Both the position numbers and the translations under genes were made by a program. The notes beneath the pieces are model-generated. The model made no database searches and was not told where the DNA came from. It worked only from the letters and a program-made list of their open reading frames with translations. From contig QAZA01000053.1 of NCBI GenBank assembly GCA_003054695.1, forward strand, positions 168,224 to 232,223: DNA of 64,000 bases. Direction: 5' to 3'. Numbering within the stretch: the stretch's first letter is position 1; each line of letters opens with the position of its first letter. Shown here piece after piece: positions 7,515 to 15,607 of the stretch. This stretch comes from Verrucomicrobia bacterium LW23. GTDB lineage: Bacteria > Verrucomicrobiota > Verrucomicrobiia > Methylacidiphilales > UBA1321.

Positions 7515-7928
7515 TTACAGACACGCTCCTGTGAATGACGGCAATTCCAGCGTGGTTTCGATCCCTATCGCACTCAGGAATGTCTCGTCGTGGCTGACGA
7601 CAAGGAGGGCTCCATCGTAGGCACGCAGGCCGGCTTCTACGGTTTCAATGGAGTCGATATCGAGATGGTTGGTGGGTTCGTCGAGGATGAGGAAAGGCGG
7701 AGGGGACTCACTGCCCAGCACACACGCAAGGCCGGCCCGAAGCAGCTGACCGCCGCTCAGGGTAGATACCATCTGCAATGCGGCATCGGCCCGGAACATG
7801 AAACGCGCCAGGGAGGCGCGGCACGCCTGCTCGTTGGAGCCTGGATTGATGTGCAGGAAATTGTCCCGGATCGAAGCTGAAGGATCAAGCATGCTGACCT
7901 GCTGATCGAGCACGGCGTACGGCGTGCA
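7515..7928 (-). pseudogene. C-terminal fragment of an ABC-F ATPase
   Basis: From about 7928 to the stop at 7515 the frame reads VLDQQVSMLDPSASIRDNFL, then LSGGQLLRAGLACVLG (ABC signature), PFLILDEPTNHLDIDSIE (Walker B plus the DEPTNHLD mark of ABC-F proteins) and GALLVVSHDETFL (His switch). These are the last about 135 residues of a protein that is normally over 500. The second Walker A, the whole first ATPase domain and the linker are absent. Upstream in the same frame (to an ATG at 8108) the sequence is not ABC-F-like and runs antisense to another gene relic. ABC-F proteins act on ribosomes; this remnant cannot. Confidence 0.85.
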
Positions 7929-8099
7929 GACGCGTATCCGGCCGGATACGCCAAACGCACCACCCCCTTCTTCGCGACGCTCGATGATCGCGCTGACGCC
8001 GACTCCCCTCGAGTCCTCCCCTGCAACGTCCCCGCCAGCATGTTCTATTTCTGCCACGCCTGGGCCAGCTTTGTCGTGGATTTCATGGACGGTGAATAA
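7926..8099 (+). pseudogene. 3' relic of an unidentified plus-strand gene
   Basis: The frame ending in TAA at 8097-8099 reads AYPAGYAKRTTPFFATLDDR, then VLPCNVPASMFYFCHAWASF and VVDFMDGE. It looks like the natural C-terminus of a protein, with no start in the window. It begins where the opposing ABC-F relic stops making sense, so the two fragments meet tail to broken edge near 7926. Family not recognised. Confidence 0.35.
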
Positions 8100-8436
8100 G
8101 GGGGGCATGATACCACCTTTCTCTTAACTGTATCAGCTCCACGGCCCTGGATGCACCCAGGTTCCAGAAAAGTCATCTCCAGACTGCAAGGCCGTATGGA
8201 TAGGCTCCAAAAACGTGCGAATTGATGCGACGGCGTCGAGTGTTCTGTATCTGTGTTTCTTCGTAGAAAAGCGGCTCGGATTTCAGTGGTGGCCTAGCGA
8301 TTTCTCGGATTATCATCTTCGCTCCCCGATATGCATATTTCGAAGAGGATAATTCAAAGATGATTTGCATTATAAATGATGTGAAGTATCGTACAGGGAC
8401 GCCTCACACACTTGAACTTTGCTCTTGCCGCCAGAC
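8100..8436. other. Non-coding stretch upstream of the KaiC operon
   Basis: No convincing gene on either strand; the 65-codon minus-strand ORF here has no supporting features. The promoter for the KaiC-like operon should lie here, but I see no clear -35/-10 pair. Confidence 0.4.
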
Positions 8437-9918
8437 ATGACCCCAAAAATAAAACTTTGTGCGACAGGGATTTACGGTCTCGATGAAATCCTGAAGGGTG
8501 GATTGCCCGTCAACAGACTTTACTTGCTTCGTGGAAATCCGGGCGTGGGGAAGACAACCCTCGCGATGCAGTTTTTGCTGGAGGGGGACAGGAATGGGGA
8601 GAAGGGGCTGTATGTCACTCTTTCCGAAACCAAGCAGGAGATTGAGGACATCGCGCTTTCTCATCAGTGGGATCTGGGAAACCTGGCCATTTTTGAGCTC
8701 TCGGCCCTGGAGCAGGATTTGCAGGAAAGCTCTCAAAACACCATTTTTCATCCCTCGGAAATAGAGCTTAACAAGACTACGGAGATGCTCCTCAAGACGA
8801 TTGAGGGGTCCAATCCCCGGCGAGTTGTTCTGGATTCGCTTTCCGAGTTCCGGCTGCTTTCGGACTCTTCGCTGCGTTACCGCAGGCAAATGCTGGCGTT
8901 GAAGCAGTATTTTGCGGGGCGGGACATCACCGTGCTGTTTCTGGATGACCATGCCGGAGGCAGTGATCTTCAGGTGCAGAGTATCGCGCACGGGGTGATA
9001 AGTATGGAAACGATTACCTCCGAATATGGGGCGGAGCGCAGGCGCCTGAAAGTGGATAAATTGCGTGGCGTGAATTTTCTGGGTGGATACCATGATACCG
9101 TCATTTTTCCCGGTGGTCTCACCGTCTATCCCCGCCTGGTCGCCAAAGATCACGTGGTAACTTTTGAAAAGGGACTGCTTACCAGTGGGATCAAGCATCT
9201 GGATGCTCTGTTGGGCGGAGGACTGGACTGGGGCACCAGTTGCCTGTTTCTGGGCCCCGCCGGTGCAGGCAAATCGAGTCTGGCGACACAGTTTGCGGTG
9301 TCAGCGGCTGCCCAAAAGCATAAAGTCCTCGTCCTGCTTTTTGAGGAATCCCGCAATACCGCACTTGCGCGTGCACGCGGCCTTGGATCTCCCCTTGAGA
9401 GGTTTATTGAGGAGGGCACACTGGAGTTGCGGCAACTCGATCCCGGTGAGCTCGCCCCCGGACAGTTTGTCAGCATGGTTACCGACGCTGTGGAAAAGCA
9501 TGGAGTGCGCGTCCTTCTTATCGACAGCCTTAACGGCTACATGCAGGCCATGCCGGGGATCCAGTATCTGAATATCCAGCTGCATGAGCTCCTGGCGTTT
9601 TGCAGTCACCGGGGTATCCTGACGATGCTGACCGTTGCACAGCAGGGAATTCTCGGGGCCTCCATGGCCACTCCGGTCGATCTGACTTACCTTGCGGATT
9701 CCGTCCTCCTGCTGCGTTACTTCGAGCAGGAAGGTCAGATCAAGAAGGCTATCTCGGTTCTCAAGAAGCGAATCGGTTATCACGAATCAACGATCCGCCA
9801 GATCCAGACGGACTCGCGAGGGATAGAGGTGGGCGAGGTGCTGCACGAGTTTCAGGGAGTGCTTACGGGTATCCCTGTTTTCACCGGCGATCGCAGCTCC
9901 ATCCTCAAACAATCGTAA
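8437..9918 (+). CDS. KaiC/RAD55-family double ATPase
   Basis: About 493 residues from the ATG at 8437 (a TTG at 8419 is possible). There are two tandem RecA-like domains. The first has GNPGVGKTTLA (about 33-43) and RRVVLDSLSEF; the second has GPAGAGKSSLA (about 273-283), the KaiC-like LLFEESRN and VRVLLIDSLNGY. By eye, the region corresponding to the KaiC phosphosites (before TYLADSVLLLRYFE) keeps a Thr but not the preceding Ser. Such proteins outside cyanobacteria act as signalling ATPases rather than full clocks, and no kaiA or kaiB is visible. The stop overlaps the ATG of a histidine kinase (TAATG), and a response regulator follows, so the three form one signalling unit. Confidence 0.9.
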   Translation: MTPKIKLCATGIYGLDEILKGGLPVNRLYLLRGNPGVGKTTLAMQFLLEGDRNGEKGLYVTLSETKQEIEDIALSHQWDLGNLAIFELSALEQDLQESSQNTIFHPSEIELNKTTEMLLKTIEGSNPRRVVLDSLSEFRLLSDSSLRYRRQMLALKQYFAGRDITVLFLDDHAGGSDLQVQSIAHGVISMETITSEYGAERRRLKVDKLRGVNFLGGYHDTVIFPGGLTVYPRLVAKDHVVTFEKGLLTSGIKHLDALLGGGLDWGTSCLFLGPAGAGKSSLATQFAVSAAAQKHKVLVLLFEESRNTALARARGLGSPLERFIEEGTLELRQLDPGELAPGQFVSMVTDAVEKHGVRVLLIDSLNGYMQAMPGIQYLNIQLHELLAFCSHRGILTMLTVAQQGILGASMATPVDLTYLADSVLLLRYFEQEGQIKKAISVLKKRIGYHESTIRQIQTDSRGIEVGEVLHEFQGVLTGIPVFTGDRSSILKQS

Positions 9919-11096
9919 TGGCGCCGCACCCGCAAATTGACCGCCGGATACTTGTGGTGGCGCCAACAGGCGCCGACGCCTCAAACGTTGTGCGAATTCT
10001 CAAGGAGCACGGATTCGAAGCGGAGGCGTTTCGAGATATATCCCGACTTGTCGAGGCGTTTATCCACGGCTGCGGCGTGGTGCTGATAACAGAAGAGGCT
10101 CTCCTGGGTAAGCAAAGTGCCGTCCTCGGCAACGTCCTGGATTCCCAGCCCAAATGGTCGAACGTGCCCCTTGTACTTATCACCAGCGGCGGAGCGGAGA
10201 AAGCGGGCGTGAACAAACGGCGCGGCTTCGCGAATCGGGTGCCCGTCACCATGCTGGAGCGCCCGCTCCGCACCTCCACGCTTACGTCTGCAATCGAAGC
10301 GGCGCTTGCCTCAAGGGAGCAGCAGTACGAAATCCGGGACTTGCTGCTGGAGCGCGAGGCGATTCTTAACTCACTGGAAGCGCGAGTAACGGAGCGCACG
10401 GCAAATCTGACCGCCATGATCCATGAAATGGAGAGCTTCTCCTACAGCGTTTCGCACGATCTGCGCGCACCCCTGCGTGTCATCTTCGGCTATGCGGACG
10501 CCGTGTTAGAAGACTACGCCGCCGAACTGCCCGAAGAGGGGCGCCGCCTGCTGCAGAAGATATCCAACGCGGCACGACGTATGGATCGCCTTACCCAGGA
10601 TCTGCTTGCCTACACACGGGTGGCCAATGGCGAAGTAACGATGGAACCCCTTAATGTAGATGACATTGTGGAGCATGTTCTTGAGGGATATCCCTCCATT
10701 CAGGAAGCGCGACACTATATCCGTGTGGAAAAGCCCCTGGGGAGTTGCGTCGGGCATGCCCCCTCTCTGGAGCAGATACTTTCCAACCTGCTGGATAACG
10801 CCCTCAAATTTGCCCGTCCCGGGGTGCCTCCGGACATTGTCATTTCATCCGCTCCCATCGGGGATCGTCTCCGACTTTCCGTGACCGACCGAGGCATCGG
10901 TATCGATCCTAAAAATGCACAGCGTATTTTTGGAATGTTTGAGCGCATTGGCAACGAAGCGCCCGGAACGGGTATCGGCCTGGCCATCGTCCGAAAATGC
11001 GCTCAGCGCATGAATGGGAAAGCCGGGCTGACACCCCAGGCCGGAGATCGGCACGACCGCACTGAGTTTTGGGTGGAACTGGAACGAAACAAATGA
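9918..11096 (+). CDS. Histidine kinase with pseudo-receiver input, KaiC operon
   Basis: 392 residues. The ATG overlaps the KaiC-like stop, so the longer open frame from 9600 is not used. Residues 1-125 resemble a receiver fold (RRILVVAPTGADASNVVRIL ... VPLVLITS ... MLERPLRTSTL) without the usual acidic pocket. A coiled-coil linker (about 128-168) follows. The H-box is SYSVSHDLRAPLRVI with His180. The ATPase domain has NLLDNALKFA, DRGIGID and GTGIGLAIVRKC. It is cytoplasmic, with no membrane segment. The layout recalls SasA-like or phytochrome-type kinases that receive input from a partner protein; here the partner is probably the KaiC-like ATPase. It ends in an ATGA overlap with the response regulator. 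Confidence 0.9.
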   Translation: MAPHPQIDRRILVVAPTGADASNVVRILKEHGFEAEAFRDISRLVEAFIHGCGVVLITEEALLGKQSAVLGNVLDSQPKWSNVPLVLITSGGAEKAGVNKRRGFANRVPVTMLERPLRTSTLTSAIEAALASREQQYEIRDLLLEREAILNSLEARVTERTANLTAMIHEMESFSYSVSHDLRAPLRVIFGYADAVLEDYAAELPEEGRRLLQKISNAARRMDRLTQDLLAYTRVANGEVTMEPLNVDDIVEHVLEGYPSIQEARHYIRVEKPLGSCVGHAPSLEQILSNLLDNALKFARPGVPPDIVISSAPIGDRLRLSVTDRGIGIDPKNAQRIFGMFERIGNEAPGTGIGLAIVRKCAQRMNGKAGLTPQAGDRHDRTEFWVELERNK

Positions 11097-11521
11097 ATAC
11101 ACTACGACCCATCGTCCTGCTTGTGGAGGATAACGAGGAGGACAGATATCTGGCAAAAAGGGCCCTGTCAAAAGGTGGGCTGAAAGCTGTTTTTGAGGCG
11201 TCCGACGGTAAGGAAGCTGTCGATTACCTCATGGGAAATGATCGGTTTTCTGACAGAAATGCCTTTCCGCTGCCCGACATTATTCTCCTCGATCTCAAGC
11301 TGCCCGAAATGGACGGCCACGAGATTGCGGAATGGATCAAAACCCGCGCGGAGCTCTCCTCCTGCCTGGTCTATATCCTCTCCTCGTCCGGCGAACCCCG
11401 CGATCGCGAACGCGCAGCTACCAACGCAAGGGGCTATTTCGTAAAGCCGCTCACGGTTGCCAACGTTGCGGATGTATCTCGTGCCTTTTGTGAGCAGATG
11501 CATCTGCAGCCTGAGATTTAG
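11093..11521 (+). CDS. Single-domain response regulator (Rcp1-like)
   Basis: 142 residues from the ATG at 11093, which overlaps the kinase stop by ATGA. It is a stand-alone receiver: VEDNEEDRYLAKRAL at the N-terminus (acidic pair 12/13), phospho-acceptor Asp67 in IILLDLKLPEMDG, then YILSSSGEP and the conserved Lys in YFVKPLTV. There is no output domain, as in Rcp1-type regulators paired with phytochrome-like kinases. It probably passes the phosphate to another protein or acts by protein interaction. The third gene of the KaiC-kinase-regulator operon. Confidence 0.92.
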   Translation: MNTLRPIVLLVEDNEEDRYLAKRALSKGGLKAVFEASDGKEAVDYLMGNDRFSDRNAFPLPDIILLDLKLPEMDGHEIAEWIKTRAELSSCLVYILSSSGEPRDRERAATNARGYFVKPLTVANVADVSRAFCEQMHLQPEI

Positions 11522-11576
11522 ACCAGATCGCATGGCTAATGGGGCGAAATCTGGACGACGTCACTCGCGCCATGCC

Positions 11577-11971
11577 ATGGTGGCATTCATAAACTACCCC
11601 AGGCATCGCCTCCGCATCCGGGCAGATGTCATCCGCTTCTACGGGCCGGACTACTCCCCCCCGGGGTGGAGGTTAAGGTGGCCGGCGAGCCCACCCATGA
11701 GGGCAAACCGAACGCCTACGCGCCCAACGCCACCATGACGATCACCTTTGAGAAGCCGGTACCGCCCGAGATCTCCGAACGCCGCGTGGCCATCAACACA
11801 CGATTTGAGACGCAGATCGTGCTGATCGGGGTCCACTTTGCGACGAAGTGTCGCGGACTGCCCGGTCAGCGATCCGACTTTCCGGATATCATCGGCTTCG
11901 TTACGGAAGATGTCTGGCACAACGGAAGGTTCACGGAAAAGCTCAGGTGGACCGCTCCCGCGAACGCATAG
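11577..11971 (+). pseudogene. Frameshifted unidentified ORF, possibly element-borne
   Basis: An ATG at 11577 opens a frame reading VAFINYPRHRLRIRADVIRF YGPDY up to a run of seven C (11656-11662). The sense then continues in the -1 frame as PGVEVKVAGEPTHEGKPNAY and on to WHNGRFTEKLRWT, stopping at 11971. The two halves join smoothly if one base is added to the C-run, so this is either a recent frameshift or slippage. Only the second half (GTG at 11666) is open alone. Family not recognised. It adjoins a TrbI-like fragment. Confidence 0.35.
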
Positions 11972-12465
11972 CCAGCGATTCGCAATGGCTCATTGTCTGG
12001 CGTACTCCGGACCATCTGAATGGAGCCGAATTGCCGATTAAGGGCCTTGCGCTCGACATGGAAAAGGATGCGCGGACCGGTCGCTGGGCGATTACCGATG
12101 GATCAGCCGGTCTTCGAGGGGAAATCATCAAGAGCGACAATCTCGCCGAGATCAAACTGTTCGCTTCCACCTTTATCGCCGCTGCCGCGTCCGGTCTGCA
12201 GGACACCCAGGAAACCACTAACGCCGTTACCGGCGAGACGCGTCGCAGCCCGCTGGATTCGCCCAAGAACGCGGCTCTCCAGGCGACCAGCGCCGTCATC
12301 AACAAATACGCCGATCAGATTGCCGACTCCATCAAGCGCGACGGGTTCTACGTCCGCGTGCCGGCCGGCAAGCAATTCTATCTCTACGCCACCCAAACCA
12401 TCGATCAGAACAACGCCAGGCTCGGAGGCTCGCGAGTGCGACAGCCGTCCGAAACTGCAAAATAA
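11955..12465 (+). pseudogene. TrbI/VirB10-like C-terminal fragment
   Basis: The frame is open from 11848, but the sense starts near 11955: SDSQWLIVWRTPDHLNGAEL, PIKGLALDMEKDARTGRW, IKLFASTFIAAAASGL and, near the end, ADQIADSIKRDGFYVRVPAG followed by KQFYLYATQTID. The order (polar loop, hydrophobic helix, then VPAGKQFYLY) matches the outer-membrane C-terminal domain of TrbI/VirB10 conjugation proteins as I recall them. The N-terminal half of such a protein (cytoplasmic tail, membrane helix, proline-rich stalk) is missing, so this is a remnant of a conjugative element. Its TAA (12463-12465) lies inside the strong ribosome site of the next small gene. Moderate confidence in the family. Confidence 0.5.
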
Positions 12466-12477
12466 GGAGGTCAGCCT

Positions 12478-12687
12478 ATGAAGATGAAACCCCGACTTAC
12501 CGAGTATCTCGGTCCGGGAGCCGCAGCCCCTGATCCCAGTACGCTGATGCGGTTCGTCCTCGCCGGTAAGACGACCGCCGATCTCGTCTGGGAATTCGAC
12601 TATGCCCTGCGAAATCTCACCGGCGCCCCCATGCCCAACGAGCCCGAACGCTGGCTCATGCCTCCCGAAGGCAACACCGGCGCCTGA
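12478..12687 (+). CDS. Small hypothetical protein, 69 aa, element-associated
   Basis: It has an unusually strong ribosome site (AAGGAGG at 12464-12470, 8 nt from the ATG) overlapping the stop of the TrbI-like fragment, so coupling in the ancestral operon is likely. The product begins KMKPRLTEYLGPGAAAPDPS, has a short hydrophobic-charged helix (TLMRFVLAGKTTADLVWEFD) and ends Pro-rich. No family recognised. Together with its neighbours it looks like conjugative-element cargo. Confidence 0.5.
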   Translation: MKMKPRLTEYLGPGAAAPDPSTLMRFVLAGKTTADLVWEFDYALRNLTGAPMPNEPERWLMPPEGNTGA

Positions 12688-12738
12688 CGTTTCCCTCCAC
12701 TTCCAACTTAACCCGCCACGCCTACCCCCAATTTACCT

Positions 12739-13212
12739 ATGGCTATCAAACACCGCCCCGAAGGACCTCCGCCTCTTCAGATGGTTCCGGATAACGGCGA
12801 TCCAGGTCCAACCGCCAAAACATCCGAAGTCCCCGAAGTTGCCTCAGCAAAGCAGTTTGCGTCCAACCCCAAACTGGATGCCCGCCTCGACGGCTACATG
12901 AAGGCCGATCCCAAGCTGACCGAGTACTACACCAATCTTGTTCGGCAAAACCCCGAGCGCGCCGTCCGTAAGCTCATGTTGAACGAGATGAACAAGCACG
13001 ACCAGAACATGCAGTACGTCTCCAAGGTCATGCCCCAGGTCAAGGAATGGCTGAGCCAGCAAACCCCCGAGGTGCAGCAACGCATCCAGGAGCGAATCCA
13101 AAACGTCCCTCCCATTCATCAGGAAGTGGCTCTCGTCCGCGAGGCCAAGGCCACCAAAATGCGGATGGATTTCGCTCCCAAGCCCCGGCAGTCGATGGCC
13201 GCGGCTGTCTGA
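12739..13212 (+). CDS. Hypothetical helical protein, paralogue of the next gene
   Basis: 157 residues. A disordered N-terminus (about 45 residues, Pro-rich) precedes a helical region: GYMKADPKLTEYYTNLVRQN, PERAVRKLMLNEMNKHDQNM, YVSKVMPQVKEWLSQQ and IQERIQNVPPIHQEVALVRE. The following gene repeats this pattern with about half the residues conserved, so the pair is a tandem duplication. No signal peptide and no catalytic motif. Family not recognised. Its location after a TrbI-like relic suggests a conjugation or plasmid-maintenance role, but this is only context. Confidence 0.6.
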   Translation: MAIKHRPEGPPPLQMVPDNGDPGPTAKTSEVPEVASAKQFASNPKLDARLDGYMKADPKLTEYYTNLVRQNPERAVRKLMLNEMNKHDQNMQYVSKVMPQVKEWLSQQTPEVQQRIQERIQNVPPIHQEVALVREAKATKMRMDFAPKPRQSMAAAV

Positions 13213-13280
13213 CGTAAACCATTGCCGCAGGGAACTGATATCGAGCCGGTTTCCTGCGGCAAACTCATTCCGTTTATTGT

Positions 13281-13721
13281 ATGGGGATCAAAAAGATACA
13301 GTCTTCCAATCCCGGCCTGGCGGAACCGATGAGAGCTTCTATTGAACGCCTGGCTCGCCTCTCTCGAGCAAAAAAGCGATACATTAGTGATGTAGGGACG
13401 CCCACGCGTTTGGGAGACTTCATGAAAGCGGATCCCGGACTCTTGTCTCATTACACCAGACTGGTATCGGAAAACCCTCGGAATGCCGTAAGGCTACTGA
13501 TGCTTAACGACATGCGGAGGCACTACCAAGAGATGGCCTATGTCAGCAAAGCGCTGGCAAACATCAGAACATGGCTGGCAGATCAGCCTAAAGAGGTTCA
13601 GCACGCGATACGCGAGCGAATCAGCACCGTCGCACCCATTTACCGAGATAAGGCACTACTGCGCGAAGCCAACAAACTGAGGTACTCCGAGAAACCGCGA
13701 AACGGGATAAACGCTTCTTAG
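13281..13721 (+). CDS. Hypothetical helical protein, paralogue of the preceding gene
   Basis: 146 residues. After a basic N-terminus it mirrors the upstream protein: DFMKADPGLLSHYTRLVSEN, PRNAVRLLMLNDMRRHYQEM, AYVSKALANIRTWLADQ, IRERISTVAPIYRDKALLRE. The shared skeleton FMKADP-xL-YT-LV-NP-AV-LMLN-M-YVSK-WL-RI-PI-ALLREA defines an unrecognised family. It is more basic than its paralogue. A short RHH-like gene follows 19 nt downstream. Confidence 0.6.
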   Translation: MGIKKIQSSNPGLAEPMRASIERLARLSRAKKRYISDVGTPTRLGDFMKADPGLLSHYTRLVSENPRNAVRLLMLNDMRRHYQEMAYVSKALANIRTWLADQPKEVQHAIRERISTVAPIYRDKALLREANKLRYSEKPRNGINAS

Positions 13722-13740
13722 AAACACGAACTCCACCTGT

Positions 13741-13965
13741 ATGATTCAAAACGCGCCTCTTTCGGTCAAGTTTGATCCAGACACGCGGAAAGACCTGAAG
13801 CGGATGGCTCAACTGCTCAATAACTCTGAAAATCACATTGTCCAGGAATGTGTCAAAGCGATCGTTGTTTTGAGCGAGCAGGCTGGGAAAGAACAACTTA
13901 CTCTCCTCGTAACGCTAATACGCGCGGCTGACGCTCACGTCAAACACCCACCCAAAATGAAATGA
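13741..13965 (+). CDS. Small ribbon-helix-helix-like protein, 74 aa
   Basis: The N-terminus reads LSVKFDPDTRKDLKRMAQLL, NNSENHIVQECVKAIV: a beta strand, a helix, a turn and a second helix, as in CopG/Arc-type ribbon-helix-helix DNA-binding proteins. A second helix-rich half (KEQLTLLVTLIRAADAHV) could mediate binding to a partner. Such proteins serve as antitoxins, relaxosome accessory factors or small repressors. No toxin-like gene follows; the downstream sequence is relic DNA. Family assignment is by pattern only. Confidence 0.5.
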   Translation: MIQNAPLSVKFDPDTRKDLKRMAQLLNNSENHIVQECVKAIVVLSEQAGKEQLTLLVTLIRAADAHVKHPPKMK

Positions 13966-14077
13966 GTTTGTTGGCGCAACCCGTAACAGCTCCTACAAAG
14001 GGGCGGCAGCCAACATACCCGTCTGATGAGTTCCTTTTGTCGTATCGCGGCACAAACCATCTTCCTTTTAGAGAACG

Positions 14078-14352
14078 CTAATGACTGGACATGAACCAAT
14101 TTACAATAAGAAGGTCATTTCTCTCCGCCGAGACTTCTTTGGCCGTCTCCAAAACCACTCCGGGGTGCTGATGCCGAAAGGCGCTATGCCAGTGCCGGAG
14201 GCCGGGCGGGAACCAGACGACGTCGCTGGGTGGATCTCCTCGATCTGCCCTCCCTCGCGCTGTACCCAGCCTTTGCCGGAGGTTTGCGATCCGACTCTTT
14301 TGATCTCAAATTCGGGCTTCACTTGTTGAGTGGTGGATTTGTTGCTTAACAT
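14078..14352 (-). pseudogene. Frameshifted cupin-domain relic
   Basis: The minus strand reads GKGWVQREGGQIEEIHP in one frame, then in the +1 frame DVVWFPPGLRHWHSAF and, after a further shift, LETAKEVSAERNDLLIVNWF, ending at a stop at 14078. The order (GWVQREGG, EEI-PGDVVWFPPG-HWH) matches small single-domain cupins that often accompany SDR oxidoreductases. The metal-binding first motif and N-terminus are missing and several indels are present. The next gene is an SDR, as in intact versions of such clusters. Confidence 0.6.
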
Positions 14353-14512
14353 CGCTACGCTGCTATGGTGGACGGTAGCCTGTAATGCGGCTCCCGTTGC
14401 ACGGCTCTTGCTTAGAATGGGGGGCTTTTACTCAGTTCCGGTAACACAAATGCACGATTGTTTTCACCACCCACGGGATCCTTCGGTCAAAAATACCGGC
14501 GTGTCTTTGCCT

Positions 14513-15376
14513 ATGGATCGCCGACGCTTTCTTGTGGCCGGGCTGGGGCTGAGCGTGGTGGGCATACTCGGAAGCTCTCTTATGATACCTGAAACATCCA
14601 TCGCCCAGGCGCCTGCGGCTTCCGCCACTGCGGACAATGTCCGAAAGGCGCGTATCTTCATCACCGGCTCTTCGGAAGGGTTGGGAAAGCTTGCCGCCCA
14701 GACGCTGCTGGCGGACGGCTATCGCGTCGTCGTCCACGTGCGCTCCCCGGCGCGACTTAGTGCGGTGCAGGAACTTGTGAATAAGGGCGCCGTCGCGACG
14801 ATTGGGGATCTTTCGGATCTCACGCAGACACGTGACCTCGCGGCGCAAGTCAACAAGATCGGTCCGATGGATGCGGTGATTCACAACGCCGGCGTGTACA
14901 CCGGGCCCGCGATCCTTACTGTCAACGTGGTGGCACCCTACTTGCTGACGGCTCTTATCCAGCGGCCCAAACGGCTGATTTACCTTAGCAGTGGCATGCA
15001 TTCCGGCGGCCGTGCGAGCCTGAGCGGCATGGACTGGACCGGGAAGACGGCGACGGGCTCCTACTCCGACAGTAAGCTTTTCGTCACCACGCTCGCCGCC
15101 GCCGTGGCCCGAATGTGGCCGGACATCTACAGCAACTCAGTCAACCCCGGCTGGGTGCCTACAAAAATGGGCGGCTCCAGCGCTCCGGACGACCTGCGGC
15201 TGGGCCATCTCACTCAGGAGTGGCTTGCCACCAGCAACGACGCCGAAGCGCAGACAAGCGGGGGCTACTGGTTTCACCAAAAGCGCGAGAAGCCGCACGC
15301 CGCCGTCCTGGACGTCCAATTCCAAACGCAACTGCTTGATGAACTGGCCCGCGCGACGGGCACCGCTCTCTCGTGA
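14513..15376 (+). CDS. SDR-family oxidoreductase with Tat-type signal
   Basis: About 287 residues from the ATG at 14513. That start gives MDRRRFLVAGLGLSVVGILG, a twin-arginine-like signal, followed by a SIAQAPA cleavage region. The in-frame start at 14330 would add 61 unlikely residues. The Rossmann SDR features follow: ITGSSEGLGKLAAQ (cofactor glycine motif), HNAGVY, LSSGMHSGG (catalytic Ser) and YSDSK (Tyr-x-x-x-Lys). It is therefore predicted as an exported NAD(P)-dependent reductase or dehydrogenase of unknown substrate. SDRs with a Tat signal are uncommon. A cupin relic precedes it, suggesting a partly lost redox cluster. Confidence 0.85.
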   Translation: MDRRRFLVAGLGLSVVGILGSSLMIPETSIAQAPAASATADNVRKARIFITGSSEGLGKLAAQTLLADGYRVVVHVRSPARLSAVQELVNKGAVATIGDLSDLTQTRDLAAQVNKIGPMDAVIHNAGVYTGPAILTVNVVAPYLLTALIQRPKRLIYLSSGMHSGGRASLSGMDWTGKTATGSYSDSKLFVTTLAAAVARMWPDIYSNSVNPGWVPTKMGGSSAPDDLRLGHLTQEWLATSNDAEAQTSGGYWFHQKREKPHAAVLDVQFQTQLLDELARATGTALS

Positions 15377-15607
15377 CGTGAGAGTCGACCTGCGGGCGGT
15401 CCCACATAGGGTGGCTGATTTACCCCTCAGAAAGTCTCCAAAGGCTGAGGAACCGACGGACAAAGGGGTCCTCACGACTTAATCTACGGAATAAAGTGCA
15501 ACGGCATGCCGCGCAAGGGTGGGACGGGATTGCCCAATCTGAACGGTATTTCATGCCTATCACCTCCGTTCCCATTGAATAATTCAGCGGCTGATGTAAT
15601 TTGTGCA

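Noticed and set aside
9600..9917. In-frame extension of the histidine kinase upstream to 9600
   Set aside because: Overlaps the KaiC-like coding sequence for over 300 nt; the ATG at 9918 overlaps the KaiC stop and gives a normal kinase N-terminus.
8419..11521. A complete KaiABC clock
   Set aside because: Only a KaiC-like ATPase with a kinase and receiver is present; no kaiA or kaiB gene is visible nearby.
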